Assembly (NCBI GenBank): GCA_041860225.1
Contig: CP151794.1
Span: 682,001 to 746,000 of the forward strand
Source: Magnimaribacter mokuoloeensis
Lineage (GTDB): Bacteria > Pseudomonadota > Gammaproteobacteria > Magnimaribacterales > Magnimaribacteraceae
Direction: 5' to 3'
DNA: 64,000 nucleotides
The notes below the pieces were generated by a model. It had not been told where the DNA came from. It saw only the letters and a list, made by a program, of their open reading frames with translations, and did not search any database. The translations under genes were made by a program, and so were the position numbers. Of the stretch, positions 17,082 to 26,109 are shown one piece after another (position 1 is the stretch's first letter; each line of letters starts with the position of its first letter).

Positions 17082-19307
17082 ATGAGTCTAAATAAAATTC
17101 TGTCTTTATTGCCTATTTTAGGGCTAATCACATTTCCAATAACATCTGATGAATCTGACGAGTCAGCATCAGGAATTGAAGAAATAGTAGTTACAGCAAG
17201 AAAAAGAGAAGAAAGTCTTCTCGATATACCCGAGTCTATTACTGCTATTTCTGGTTCGAATATAGAAACACAAAATATCAAAACTCTTGACGATATCGGT
17301 TTTCTGATTCCTAATTTAAACCTCTCAATGAGAGCGGATGGCTTTCCTAACGTATCAATTAGGGGATTAGGTTCTTTTGGAAATACACAAGGTGTGGGAT
17401 TCTATATTGATGATGTGCAGCTTTTCTCCGATGCTTCATCTAGATTTGGAGATCTTGAAAGAATAGAAGTTTTGAAAGGCCCTCAAGGTGTGTTATTTGG
17501 AGGAAGTAACATAGGTGGCGCAGTCAAATATGTTTCTAAAAGACCAGAACTGGGTTCGACAAATACAAAAATTAAATACCTTGCTGGTGGGCAAGCCATT
17601 CAAGATTTGGAATTAAGCACAAATATCTCTTTAAGTGATGATTGGGCGATGCGCTTTTTTGCTTTTGATCGTGAGGATGAAGGATATCTTACTAACCCTA
17701 GAACTCCTAGATTAAATGGACTCAGAAGTAATGCAGATGAAAATGCAGGTGCTTACACAGAAGAAGGATGGAGACTATCTTTGGCAGGCTCTCTAAGTGA
17801 TACAGCTTCTTTGTACTTCACAGCACGTCACAATGAATATGATGGTCCAGTAAATATGTGGACTCGTGAATTATCTTTGCCATTAACTCATCCAAATGTT
17901 TTAGATACAGGTATTAATCCGTATCATGAAAGAGAGACTGATGGGTATAGTCTTGAATTGACTTTTGAACAAGATGGTTACGATATAACCTCACTAACTT
18001 CTTATACAGATACATACAGCGAGAGATTCACTGATGTTGATCTGATGCCAGAATTTATTTTAGATTTTCTCAGGCCAGAAGATATGCAAGTCACTACTCA
18101 AGAAATTAGATTTACTTCTAATAGTGATTCAGATTTACAATGGATTGCAGGAGTTTATTACTCTAAATTTGAAGAAGAAATGAACTCTCTCCAACTTTGG
18201 AGAGATGCTCGTGTAGATGCTGACGGTAATATAACCGGAGCTCTAGGTTTGGCTATCGGATCTCCTACTGGTGGAGGTGTTTGGGCTGGACAAATACCTA
18301 CTGCAAGTCAAGAAATGGATACATTGGAATTACCTTTTGAGTACAGGCTCAGGGACAAAATGCATCAATCAGCCTTTGTAAACCTTACATACCCTCTCAA
18401 TGCAGATTGGGATCTTGGATTTGGTGCAAGGATAGATAAATGGGAAAATGATTCTGCAAATCTTGATACTGGTTCTTACGGGTCAGCAAATGATACTGAA
18501 TTCCTTCCAAAACTATCATTAACAAAAAATCTTGATAATGGAATATTCTATGCCTCTGCTTCCATAGGTATGGAGCCAGGTGGATTTAATGGTGTTGACC
18601 TTCCGGGTAAGGCTGGAACTCTTTATGATTTTAGATCAGAGGAAGCAGAACAATTCGAACTTGGCTGGAAAGGAAGAATAGCCGATGGAAGAGGCACTGC
18701 CTCTTTTGCAATGTTTTACATTGATTACTCTGACAGGCAGATTGAATTCCAAATACCTAATCCAGATGGAGGTGGTCTAATTGAAGGAATATTTAATGCA
18801 GGAGATAGTACCCAGCAGGGTATTGAAGCTGAATTCTCAATTAAAACTTCTGATTATTTAACAATTTCAGGTTCTGCAGGGTTTATTGATGCAGAATGGG
18901 ACAGTGGAACAAACATCTCTGGTGTTGATATGTCTGGAGAAAGGCCTCCTGTTGTGCCTAATAGTGGAGCCACTTTAGCTACCAATTACTTAAGACCACT
19001 ATCGAATGGAACGAATTTTTCTTTTGATTTCCAGGTAAGTTACAACGGAAGCTTCAAAGGACTTCAAGCATGGAATCCTGTCCAGAATCCTAGTTTCACA
19101 ATTATGAATTTACAAAGTGGTTGGTCGAAAGATAATTGGGAACTTATGTTCAATATCGAGAATATCACTGATGAAGCTTACTATGTTGACGTTCAATATC
19201 TAGCAAACCTTTACGCAATTGATGATAACGGTAGTGGTAATATAATTATCGGTACTTTGGGTCAACCTAGATTATATTCAGCTAGTTTAACTTACTACTT
19301 CGAATAA
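17082..19307 (+). CDS. TonB-dependent outer-membrane receptor heading a catabolic operon
   Basis: 741 residues, complete. A signal peptide (to about residue 22) is followed by a clear TonB box IEEIVVTA (32-39), then the plug (DIPESITAISGSNI, VSIRGLGSFGN, IEVLKGPQGVLFG) and a beta barrel ending SLTYYFE. The start has a strong GGGGAGGAAT ribosome site six bases upstream. Two cupin genes, an amidohydrolase and an FAD dehydrogenase follow with gaps of 8-31 bases, so the receptor most probably imports the compound they break down. The absence of any siderophore gene nearby argues against iron as the cargo. Confidence 0.95.
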   Translation: MSLNKILSLLPILGLITFPITSDESDESASGIEEIVVTARKREESLLDIPESITAISGSNIETQNIKTLDDIGFLIPNLNLSMRADGFPNVSIRGLGSFGNTQGVGFYIDDVQLFSDASSRFGDLERIEVLKGPQGVLFGGSNIGGAVKYVSKRPELGSTNTKIKYLAGGQAIQDLELSTNISLSDDWAMRFFAFDREDEGYLTNPRTPRLNGLRSNADENAGAYTEEGWRLSLAGSLSDTASLYFTARHNEYDGPVNMWTRELSLPLTHPNVLDTGINPYHERETDGYSLELTFEQDGYDITSLTSYTDTYSERFTDVDLMPEFILDFLRPEDMQVTTQEIRFTSNSDSDLQWIAGVYYSKFEEEMNSLQLWRDARVDADGNITGALGLAIGSPTGGGVWAGQIPTASQEMDTLELPFEYRLRDKMHQSAFVNLTYPLNADWDLGFGARIDKWENDSANLDTGSYGSANDTEFLPKLSLTKNLDNGIFYASASIGMEPGGFNGVDLPGKAGTLYDFRSEEAEQFELGWKGRIADGRGTASFAMFYIDYSDRQIEFQIPNPDGGGLIEGIFNAGDSTQQGIEAEFSIKTSDYLTISGSAGFIDAEWDSGTNISGVDMSGERPPVVPNSGATLATNYLRPLSNGTNFSFDFQVSYNGSFKGLQAWNPVQNPSFTIMNLQSGWSKDNWELMFNIENITDEAYYVDVQYLANLYAIDDNGSGNIIIGTLGQPRLYSASLTYYFE

Positions 19308-19319
19308 AGGAGGAGCTAT

Positions 19320-19760
19320 ATGGAACATCAAGATCAATTAAAAGGTAGATATGTGCAAATAAATGATAATGAATGGAAACCTTTTCCTGATGCGTTATCT
19401 CAAGGCGGTATTACATGGAAGTTATTAAATGTCTCTCCCGAAATGGGTTCTTGGGCAGCAATTTTCGACTGCCCAAAAGGATCTTCATTTAATGCGCATA
19501 TACATATAGGCCCTGGTGAATATTTTTTAACAAAGGGTCATATGGAAGTAAGAGGTGGACATGATGAGGGAGGTTCTACTGCCATTGCTCCTGGTTATGG
19601 ATACGAACCTTGTAACGCGAGACATGACCATACTCATTTTTTAGAAGATAGTGAGTTCTACATGACTTTCTTAGGTCCCCTTAATTTCATAGACGAAGAA
19701 GGTAATACAATTGCTTTAGTGACCTGGGAAGATGCTCAGGGAGCTTGGGAAGCATCATAA
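19320..19760 (+). CDS. Single-domain cupin protein (dihydroxyacetophenone-dioxygenase-like)
   Basis: 146 residues with a complete cupin motif 1: G-x5-H60-x-H62-x4-E67-x6-G, within GSSFNAHIHIGPGEYFLTKG. The second motif region has NARHDHTHF with several His residues. The metal site is thus intact and an Fe or Mn dioxygenase is likely. The pattern is close to ChrR-type and 2,4'-dihydroxyacetophenone dioxygenase cupins, which split C-C bonds next to a carbonyl. A strong AAAGGAGG ribosome site precedes the ATG. Substrate unknown. Confidence 0.85.
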   Translation: MEHQDQLKGRYVQINDNEWKPFPDALSQGGITWKLLNVSPEMGSWAAIFDCPKGSSFNAHIHIGPGEYFLTKGHMEVRGGHDEGGSTAIAPGYGYEPCNARHDHTHFLEDSEFYMTFLGPLNFIDEEGNTIALVTWEDAQGAWEAS

Positions 19761-19777
19761 AACTTAAGGAGAAAAAA

Positions 19778-20848
19778 ATGTCCGAAGCAGCAGCAAATCC
19801 AGAATACAACCCTTCAGGTGTTGGGGATTGTATAGATACAAACAAGTTACCATGGATACCTATTCCTAATGCACCTGGTATGTCTATTAAGCCAGCGAGA
19901 GCAAGTGGTGAAAGTGGTATTTTTAGTTTGATTTTTAAGCTGGATGCAGGTAGCTCTCTTCCTGCGTCAGTTTATCTAGGTGGAATGGATATGCTTATTT
20001 TGTCTGGAAAGGCAGAGTATGAACAAGAAGGTTCTAAGAGCATCCTTAATCCTGGAACTTGGGGTTTTGTTTGTGCAAATTCAAGGGTAAATTCTTTCTT
20101 GGCAATAGAAGAAACAGAAGTTTTGGCTAACTTTTATAGCGGAGTTGCCTTCTTAAAAGAAGACGGATCTCTAGATAGTTTGTTAACAGCACTTGATGTT
20201 ATGCAAATGGCTAAAGATAATAAGATTATTCTTGTTCCTAACTCTCTGGAAGCCTGTATGGAAATAGAAGGTGAACAGTACAATGGAAATGCAGCGCCCT
20301 TAGCAATTGCAAGCGGAAATGCCGGCAAGCTAGTTAATGATGATGCTGATATAACCAAACACTCAGAAGTAACTCATCCTCACTTTGTTGATACAAAACA
20401 AGTACCCTGGTTAGTTTTACCTGGTATGGAAGATGTTGGTCTTAAAATACTTAGAGTGAGTCAAGAAACAGGTTATGTATCTTTAATAGTCAGACACAAC
20501 GGTGTAGCAGATCCACATACTCATGTTGGCGCAAGTGATTTCTTAGTCTTGCAAGGACAGCTTGGTGTTAGAGCGGGACCACCTGAAGGTTATGGACCAG
20601 GAATATGGTTTTACGAACCTGCTGGGGCAAGACATGATGCCACTCAAAGAGTTACAGATGAAGATTTGATCTATACAGCCAATTTATATGGTCCGGTTAT
20701 GTTTGATTCTGGACCGGGTACTCAAATAGAGTCTTTACTTTCTTGGGTAGAATACAAAGGCATGGCCGAAGCAAATGGAATTAAGTTAGTTCCAAGTACT
20801 AGACCAGACGATTCTAGTTTGCTTGCTTGGGCACCATTAAGTTCTTGA
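19778..20848 (+). CDS. Bicupin protein with a metal-less first domain
   Basis: 356 residues from the ATG at 19778, which has AAGGAG upstream; an earlier start at 19745 would lie inside the preceding gene. Two cupin domains can be aligned with the previous protein. In the first (GSSLPASVYLGGMDMLILSG) the ligands are replaced by Ser64, Tyr66 and Asp71, so it cannot bind metal in the usual way. In the second, His247 and His249 remain and Glu is replaced by Asp254. It looks like a structural partner or a two-domain dioxygenase with one active half. It follows the single-domain cupin by 17 bases, and a complex of the two is plausible. Confidence 0.82.
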   Translation: MSEAAANPEYNPSGVGDCIDTNKLPWIPIPNAPGMSIKPARASGESGIFSLIFKLDAGSSLPASVYLGGMDMLILSGKAEYEQEGSKSILNPGTWGFVCANSRVNSFLAIEETEVLANFYSGVAFLKEDGSLDSLLTALDVMQMAKDNKIILVPNSLEACMEIEGEQYNGNAAPLAIASGNAGKLVNDDADITKHSEVTHPHFVDTKQVPWLVLPGMEDVGLKILRVSQETGYVSLIVRHNGVADPHTHVGASDFLVLQGQLGVRAGPPEGYGPGIWFYEPAGARHDATQRVTDEDLIYTANLYGPVMFDSGPGTQIESLLSWVEYKGMAEANGIKLVPSTRPDDSSLLAWAPLSS

Positions 20849-20879
20849 TTTAATAATCTAGAATTGGCCTAATTGATAT

Positions 20880-22187
20880 ATGGTCAACTCCGTAGTTTTA
20901 AAGAATGCGTCCATAATTGATGGATCAGGATCAGCACCCTATTCTGGTCATTTAGTTATAAAAGAAAATAAGATAGATTCTATTCATCAAGAAGATGCAT
21001 TCTCCCATGATACAGAAGCAAGTATTATTGACTTAAAAGGCAAAACGGTGATGCCTGGACTGATTGATGCTCATTGTCATATCAGTTTCGATGAACCCAG
21101 ATCCAATGACGAACTCTTTTTTCATAGAAGAGAGGGGCTAGCGGCAATAATAGCTGGAACTAATGCACTGAAAGTTCTGCAATCTGGGGTAACTAGCTTT
21201 TTTGATGCAGATAGTCTCTACAGCGTAGGAGTTGACTTAAGGGATGCGATTGAAAGTGGAGTTATAGTCGGGCCAAGAATGGCTGTGGGAGGCAATGCTC
21301 TCTTAACTTCTGCAGGAGGAACTGCAGGAAGATTAATACCTGATGAAGGAAAACGAGGATATGGTGCTGTAGTTACCAGTAAAGATGAAATAATCCTCGA
21401 AATACGTAGACAAATTAAAATGGGAGTTGATTGGATAAAGATCCATGTATCCGGAATGGTGCCAAGACAATCATCTGAAGGAGAGCTCAAGGCGTGGAGT
21501 CTTGATGAACTGAAGCTAGCTTGCGATACAGCTCATGAATTAGGAATCCCTGTCGTTGGACATTGCAGGGGGGCCGATAGCGTAAAAGATGCTCTCTTAG
21601 CAGGATTTGACATGATTCTGCATGGTACTTATATGGATGAGGAAGGCCTCGAGATAATGATAGAACGAAATGTTCCTCTTGTGCCTACATTTACATTTCA
21701 AGCTAATCTCATTGATTACGCTGAAAAGATGGAAGCTTCAACAGACTACAAAGAGATTTTTGAAAAAGAAATTCAAGATAATGTTCCTATATTTACAAAG
21801 GCTTTTGAAGCTGGAGTTCCTTTTATATGCGGAAGTGAGAGTGGTTTTTCGGTAACTCCTTATGGAGACTGGCATTATAAAGAATTAGAGGTTTTTGTAG
21901 AAAAACTAGGTCTCACCCCTCTAGAAGCTATATCTTGCGCAACAAAAAATGCAGCATCAGCAATGAAAAGAGACGATATTGGTCTTATAGCCGAAGGAAA
22001 GATTGCTGACTTGTTGGTTGTAGATGGCGATCCGTCAAAGGATGTAACCATTTTAGGAGATAAAAATCTTATTAAGCATGTTTTTCTAAATGGAAAAGAC
22101 ATAGATCTAACTCCAGCACCAAAAAGATTTAAAGATCCTGACGGATGGAGGATTTCTGCCTACTCAAATAAGATTCTAGAAAAATAA
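20880..22187 (+). CDS. Metal-dependent amidohydrolase (imidazolonepropionase/prolidase-like)
   Basis: 435 residues with the amidohydrolase superfamily order: N-terminal beta domain, GLIDAHCH (His65, His67), a carboxylated-lysine candidate in DWIKIHVSG, His in VVGHCRG and ILHGTY, and the final acidic site in CGSESG. The C-terminus has GKIADLLVVDGDP, the usual closing of the beta sandwich. Such enzymes open cyclic amides, lactones or dipeptides. The family does not reveal the substrate. It is the fourth gene of the receptor-led operon. Confidence 0.88.
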   Translation: MVNSVVLKNASIIDGSGSAPYSGHLVIKENKIDSIHQEDAFSHDTEASIIDLKGKTVMPGLIDAHCHISFDEPRSNDELFFHRREGLAAIIAGTNALKVLQSGVTSFFDADSLYSVGVDLRDAIESGVIVGPRMAVGGNALLTSAGGTAGRLIPDEGKRGYGAVVTSKDEIILEIRRQIKMGVDWIKIHVSGMVPRQSSEGELKAWSLDELKLACDTAHELGIPVVGHCRGADSVKDALLAGFDMILHGTYMDEEGLEIMIERNVPLVPTFTFQANLIDYAEKMEASTDYKEIFEKEIQDNVPIFTKAFEAGVPFICGSESGFSVTPYGDWHYKELEVFVEKLGLTPLEAISCATKNAASAMKRDDIGLIAEGKIADLLVVDGDPSKDVTILGDKNLIKHVFLNGKDIDLTPAPKRFKDPDGWRISAYSNKILEK

Positions 22188-22195
22188 ATTGCAAT

Positions 22196-23572
22196 ATGAC
22201 TATTCTTGAAGAAATTGAAGGAGTGGTTGGAAAAAAAGGATTAATCATCGGTGATGATGTCTTTAATAGGAAGGCTGGTATTTGGATTGACGATGGCATC
22301 AAAGCTGATGCCATTATTAGACCAAAAGATACAAAAGAGTTATCTAAAGTATTATCTATCTGTAATAAATTTGATCAAAAAGTAATACCACATGGCGGGC
22401 TGACAGGTCTAGCTGAAGGAGCCATTACGCAAAAAGGACAAATTGCAATTTCTTCTGAAAGAATGACATCAATTGAAGAAGTAGACGAAATAGGCAGAAC
22501 CATAACCGTGCAAGCTGGAGTTCCTCTAGAAAGAGTACAAGAGGAAGCTGAAAGATATAATTTAATGCTGCCGGTTGACTTAGGTGCAAGAGGTTCGTGC
22601 ACTATTGGAGGAAATATTTCTACAAATGCCGGCGGAAATATGGTTATTAAGTATGGAATGATGAGAGATTCTGTTCTAGGTCTAGAAGCTGTTTTAGCTG
22701 ACGGGCAGGTCATGACTTCGATGAATAAAATGTTAAAGAATAATTCAGGTTACGATTTAAAACAGTTGTTTATAGGTACAGAAGGAACCCTAGGTTTCGT
22801 AACCAGAGCTGTGCTCAGGTTAAGAGAGAAACCTACAAGCACTAATACCGTATTGCTTGCTTTGGATTCATTTGATGAGGTCATAGAGTGTTTAAAATAT
22901 ATGGATAAAGGTTTGGGGGGTAACTTAAGCGCATATGAAGTTATGTGGAGAAATTTTTATGAAGTTGTCACATCTGCTAACTCCAATCATACCCCTCCTC
23001 TGCCATTAAATTACTCTTATTACGTAATCGTAGAAACTTTAGGAGCGGATCAAGATAAAGATACTGCCCTTTTTGAAGAACTATTAGAGGTAGCTCTTGA
23101 TAGAGGAATTATTAAAGATGCAGTTATTCCGCAATCAGAAACTGAAAGGACCAAATTATGGTCAATAAGAGATGATGTAGAACAACATTACAAAGATGGT
23201 CCAGTAAAAATGTTTGACATAAGCATGCCTATTTCCTTTATGGAAAAATATGTTCAAGAAGTGAATGCAAATTTTTCTGCTCATTGGAATGATTATAAAT
23301 GTGTTGTTTTTGGCCATGTTGGAGATGGAAATCTACATATAATTGGTGGTGTTGGCTCTAATGAAGGAGAAGCTACTGAGCTCATGGAGGCTTGTATCTA
23401 TGAGCCTCTTAAATCTATTAAAGGCGCTGTATCTGCTGAACATGGTATAGGGCTTGAGAAAAAAAATTATCTAGAAATATCTAGATCTGAGACTGAAATT
23501 AGCTTAATGAGGAATCTTAAAAAGGCTTTAGATCCAAAGAACATTCTAAATCCAGGCAAGATATTTGATTGA
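22196..23572 (+). CDS. FAD-linked 2-hydroxyacid dehydrogenase (GlcD / D-2-hydroxyglutarate dehydrogenase type)
   Basis: 458 residues. The PCMH-type FAD domain is seen in PHGGLTGLAEGA, CTIGGNISTNAGGN, VLADGQVM and GTEGTLGFVT; the C-terminal FAD-oxidase domain carries the active-site GHVGDGNLHI and AEHGIGLEK, ending DPKNILNPGKIFD. It should oxidise a 2-hydroxyacid such as D-lactate, glycolate or D-2-hydroxyglutarate and pass electrons to quinone or cytochrome c. It closes the receptor-led operon (eight-base gap). Together with glyoxalase I on the other arm, it could handle D-lactate from methylglyoxal; that link is inference. Confidence 0.92.
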   Translation: MTILEEIEGVVGKKGLIIGDDVFNRKAGIWIDDGIKADAIIRPKDTKELSKVLSICNKFDQKVIPHGGLTGLAEGAITQKGQIAISSERMTSIEEVDEIGRTITVQAGVPLERVQEEAERYNLMLPVDLGARGSCTIGGNISTNAGGNMVIKYGMMRDSVLGLEAVLADGQVMTSMNKMLKNNSGYDLKQLFIGTEGTLGFVTRAVLRLREKPTSTNTVLLALDSFDEVIECLKYMDKGLGGNLSAYEVMWRNFYEVVTSANSNHTPPLPLNYSYYVIVETLGADQDKDTALFEELLEVALDRGIIKDAVIPQSETERTKLWSIRDDVEQHYKDGPVKMFDISMPISFMEKYVQEVNANFSAHWNDYKCVVFGHVGDGNLHIIGGVGSNEGEATELMEACIYEPLKSIKGAVSAEHGIGLEKKNYLEISRSETEISLMRNLKKALDPKNILNPGKIFD

Positions 23573-23585
23573 TTTAAAGGCTTAT

Positions 23586-24674
23586 CTATTTTGCGACTTC
23601 TTTCCAAATAAAGAATCTTGTAGAGATGACAAACGCGATTATCACCCAGAGCAATACACCCATTGTTGGATTGCTAAATAAAAAGAAAGAAGAGCCATCG
23701 TTTGCAATCTCTCTTAATGATGCTACGACTGAGCTTAAGGGCAACGAATAAACAATTGGTTGAACCATCTCAGGCATAGAACTAATTGGGAAGAAAACTC
23801 CCGATAAGATTACCTGTGGAAAAGTAAATAAACCCACAATAGGCCTTATCCCTTCTTGGGTCTTAGCTAAACTACCTAGGGCAAAGCCAATACATAGAAA
23901 AATAAAGGTTCCCAATATAACCACCAGGTAAAATGAAAAATAACTTCCTACTATATTCACGTCCAATAGAAGGAGAGCAATGGACAAGACAACAGAGAGC
24001 TGAGTTAGAACAATCAGCATCCGTGCTAGTACAATGGATACTATGAAGTCTTTGGGCTTTATTGGGGTAACAAATAGTCTTTTGAGTATGCCTCTCCTTC
24101 GGTATTCAACAATATTGAAACCGGAACCAGCTATACTTAAATTCATAATCATAAAAGCTAATAAACCCGGCAGTAAAAAATCTATATACCTTTGATTTCT
24201 TGCCTTTACATCTTCGAGCTCTATAGAAAACAAGGGTGATAAATTCCTTATATTTCTTTCAACTGAAACAAGAGAATTGTTAAGGGCCTGCTTTATGATA
24301 GCAACTTGTCTTGTTTGTGATGCATCAACGTAAAATTTAAGAACTCCTAGATCTGAAATGTCTTTAAAATTTTCAGGAATCAAAACAAGCCCCTCGATTT
24401 CTCCTTCTTCTAAAGAAGCTTGAAGTTCCTCAAAACTCCCCTCTAAAATGGTAAAAAGCTCCTCTCTTTCCAGGGCCTGAATGAAGTCAGAGGAAAATTG
24501 AGATTTGGAACCATCACTGATACCAATAAGAAAAGGATCTCTTTCTCCACCGGAAAAAGAAAAAGCTCCGATAAATATGAGTGGAAAAAATAAGCTAAAT
24601 AGAATTGCTTGTCTATTTCTTAAAAAGATCTTCAGAAAAACCTTAGCCAAGTGTAATTGGAGTGAGTTAATCAT
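23586..24674 (-). CDS. ABC-2 type transporter permease
   Basis: 362 residues: one N-terminal membrane segment (about 22-40), a large extracytoplasmic loop of about 130 residues, then five segments in the C-terminal half with the LPGLLAFMIMNL and ILSGVFFPISSMPE patterns of ABC2_membrane_3 proteins. It works as a dimer with the ATPase encoded just upstream; the two genes abut with no gap. Exporters of this kind move drugs, lipids or polysaccharides outward. No membrane-fusion partner is present here. Confidence 0.9.
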   Translation of the reverse strand: MINSLQLHLAKVFLKIFLRNRQAILFSLFFPLIFIGAFSFSGGERDPFLIGISDGSKSQFSSDFIQALEREELFTILEGSFEELQASLEEGEIEGLVLIPENFKDISDLGVLKFYVDASQTRQVAIIKQALNNSLVSVERNIRNLSPLFSIELEDVKARNQRYIDFLLPGLLAFMIMNLSIAGSGFNIVEYRRRGILKRLFVTPIKPKDFIVSIVLARMLIVLTQLSVVLSIALLLLDVNIVGSYFSFYLVVILGTFIFLCIGFALGSLAKTQEGIRPIVGLFTFPQVILSGVFFPISSMPEMVQPIVYSLPLSSVVASLREIANDGSSFFLFSNPTMGVLLWVIIAFVISTRFFIWKEVAK

Positions 24675-25427
24675 CTAGTCTCTCAAGTCTCTTCCGGTGA
24701 GATGAAGAAAAACGTTTTCAAGATTACCCTTCTCAGTATTATCTGAATCAAATTTGGCTATTAAGTCGTCGGGAGAACCTTCAGTAATTATTTTACCTTT
24801 ATCCATGATAGCAACTTTATGACATAGATTTTCAGCCTCTTCCATATTATGAGTAGTTAGAACAATGCTCATGCCTAATTGATTTAAATCTTTTATGAGC
24901 TTCCATAAGTTATGCTTTGCTTGGGGATCAAGTCCAGTTGTTGGCTCATCTAAAAAAAGAACATCTGGTTTATTAACTAATGCGCAGGCAATAGAAAAAC
25001 GCTGCTTCTGGCCTCCAGAAAGTTCTTCGGGTTTAGCATTAATTTTATCGATTAAGTTAACATTATTGAGAAGCTCAGCTACATCTACATCATTCTTATA
25101 CAATTTGCCAAAAAGAATTAATAATTCCTTTAAACTCAATGAATCAAAGTATTCGTTAGATTGAAGTTGAACTCCTATAATTTCTTTCACTTCGAAAGGT
25201 TTCTCGGCTACATTGATACCTTTCACGTAAGCAAATCCGCCATCTATGTCAGTTAAACCTTCAATCATCTCAAGTGTTGTAGTTTTTCCTGCACCATTTG
25301 GCCCTAATATTCCATATATTTGATTAGCTTTTATTTCAAAAGAAATCCCATCAACAGCTTTGAAATGATTTTTAGTATCAGGATCTATATAAGACTTTTC
25401 TAGGTCTACTACTTTAAGAATATCCAT
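24675..25427 (-). CDS. ABC-2 type transporter ATP-binding protein
   Basis: 250 residues with Walker A GPNGAGKT (42-49), Q loop in VQLQS, signature ELSGGQKQR, Walker B VLFLDEPTTGLD and the switch His in LTTHNMEEAE. The order and length are those of export-type ATPases of the ABC-2 class. Partner is the permease that follows. The 308-base spacer upstream separates it from the divergent glycine-rich protein gene. Confidence 0.94.
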   Translation of the reverse strand: MDILKVVDLEKSYIDPDTKNHFKAVDGISFEIKANQIYGILGPNGAGKTTTLEMIEGLTDIDGGFAYVKGINVAEKPFEVKEIIGVQLQSNEYFDSLSLKELLILFGKLYKNDVDVAELLNNVNLIDKINAKPEELSGGQKQRFSIACALVNKPDVLFLDEPTTGLDPQAKHNLWKLIKDLNQLGMSIVLTTHNMEEAENLCHKVAIMDKGKIITEGSPDDLIAKFDSDNTEKGNLENVFLHLTGRDLRD

Positions 25428-25735
25428 TTGCTAAGCTTCCTCTAAAGGAAGAGATTGCATATCTAATGCTTCTCTGTAAGTGTTGTGATATTGCTCTCTC
25501 CTTTCCACTGTTCAATTCTATCATTGAAAGTCAAAAAATAATGATAGGAATACATATATAACCACTCAAGATAAAAGGTACATGTATTTGCAAAAAGGTA
25601 CATTATTTGCTACATTACATTTGTTCAAGCGAACATTCACATTAACTTTCTGTTTTGCTAAGTTTGACGCACTCACGGGGCACCGTTTTTGCCTATTAGA
25701 ACCTTAGACGCCCAGATTTAAACATAGGAGAAAAT
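25428..25735. other. 308-base intergenic region with hairpins and a tandem repeat
   Basis: This is the only gene-free stretch above 300 bases. It holds a 6-bp-stem hairpin (CTTCCT-CTAA-AGGAAG) at 25436-25451, a two-unit tandem repeat at 25573-25610, a small hairpin TGTTC-AAGC-GAACA at 25622-25635, and a short stem ACGG-GGCA-CCGT followed by T residues at 25675-25690. No open frame of note lies on either strand. It must contain promoters for two divergent units, and a small RNA ending at the last hairpin is possible but not shown. Confidence 0.5.
25573..25610. repeat. Tandem direct repeat, two units of 18-19 bases
   Basis: AAAAGGTACATGTATTTGC (25573-25591) is followed after one base by AAAAGGTACATTATTTGC (25593-25610), identical except for one missing G. 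A partial third copy (TACATTACATTTG) follows. The 20-base period is about two helical turns, so a regulator would meet both copies on the same face of DNA. Confidence 0.6.
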
Positions 25736-26062
25736 ATGAGGTATTTACTTATTTTATTTATATCATTGACATCTAATTTAGCACTCGCTTCTTATCACGG
25801 GGGCGATGGATCTACAGGGAGTAGCGATAGTGGATACGGCAGCGGAGGATCAGCTGCAGCGGCCTTAGTCGGCGTAGGATTGATTGCATATTTTGTGATC
25901 AATAGAAATACTGACGAAGCGGAAGCTGAATTCAATACCAATACAGATAAAAAAAGATTTGAAATAGACTTTTTACAAGATGATTCAAAATTTGCAGGAT
26001 TGTCAGAAGATTTTGCAGGTAGAAATAAATTTCAGATGAATTTCAAATATAATATCAACTAA
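25736..26062 (+). CDS. Small exported glycine/serine-rich membrane protein, unknown
   Basis: 108 residues. A signal peptide (to about Ala18) is followed by a Gly/Ser-rich stretch (HGGDGSTGSSDSGYGSGGS), one hydrophobic helix (about 39-56), and an acidic tail ending in a FQMNFKYNIN segment that looks like a single beta strand. AGGAG lies seven bases before the ATG and a strong terminator follows, so this is a monocistronic gene. No family recognised. Confidence 0.75.
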   Translation: MRYLLILFISLTSNLALASYHGGDGSTGSSDSGYGSGGSAAAALVGVGLIAYFVINRNTDEAEAEFNTNTDKKRFEIDFLQDDSKFAGLSEDFAGRNKFQMNFKYNIN

Positions 26063-26066
26063 ATAC

Positions 26067-26097
26067 AAGGCCCCGAAAGGGGCTTTTCTTTTTTTAG
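26067..26097 (+). terminator. Rho-independent terminator
   Basis: GCCCC-GAAA-GGGGC stem with a stable GNRA tetraloop, followed by TTTTCTTTTTTT. It begins a few bases after the stop of the glycine-rich protein gene. Confidence 0.92.
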
Positions 26098-26109
26098 AAT
26101 AATAACTTT

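Noticed and set aside
25573..25610. Short repeats considered as a CRISPR remnant
   Set aside because: Two adjacent units without unique spacers and no cas genes; this is a tandem repeat, not a CRISPR array.
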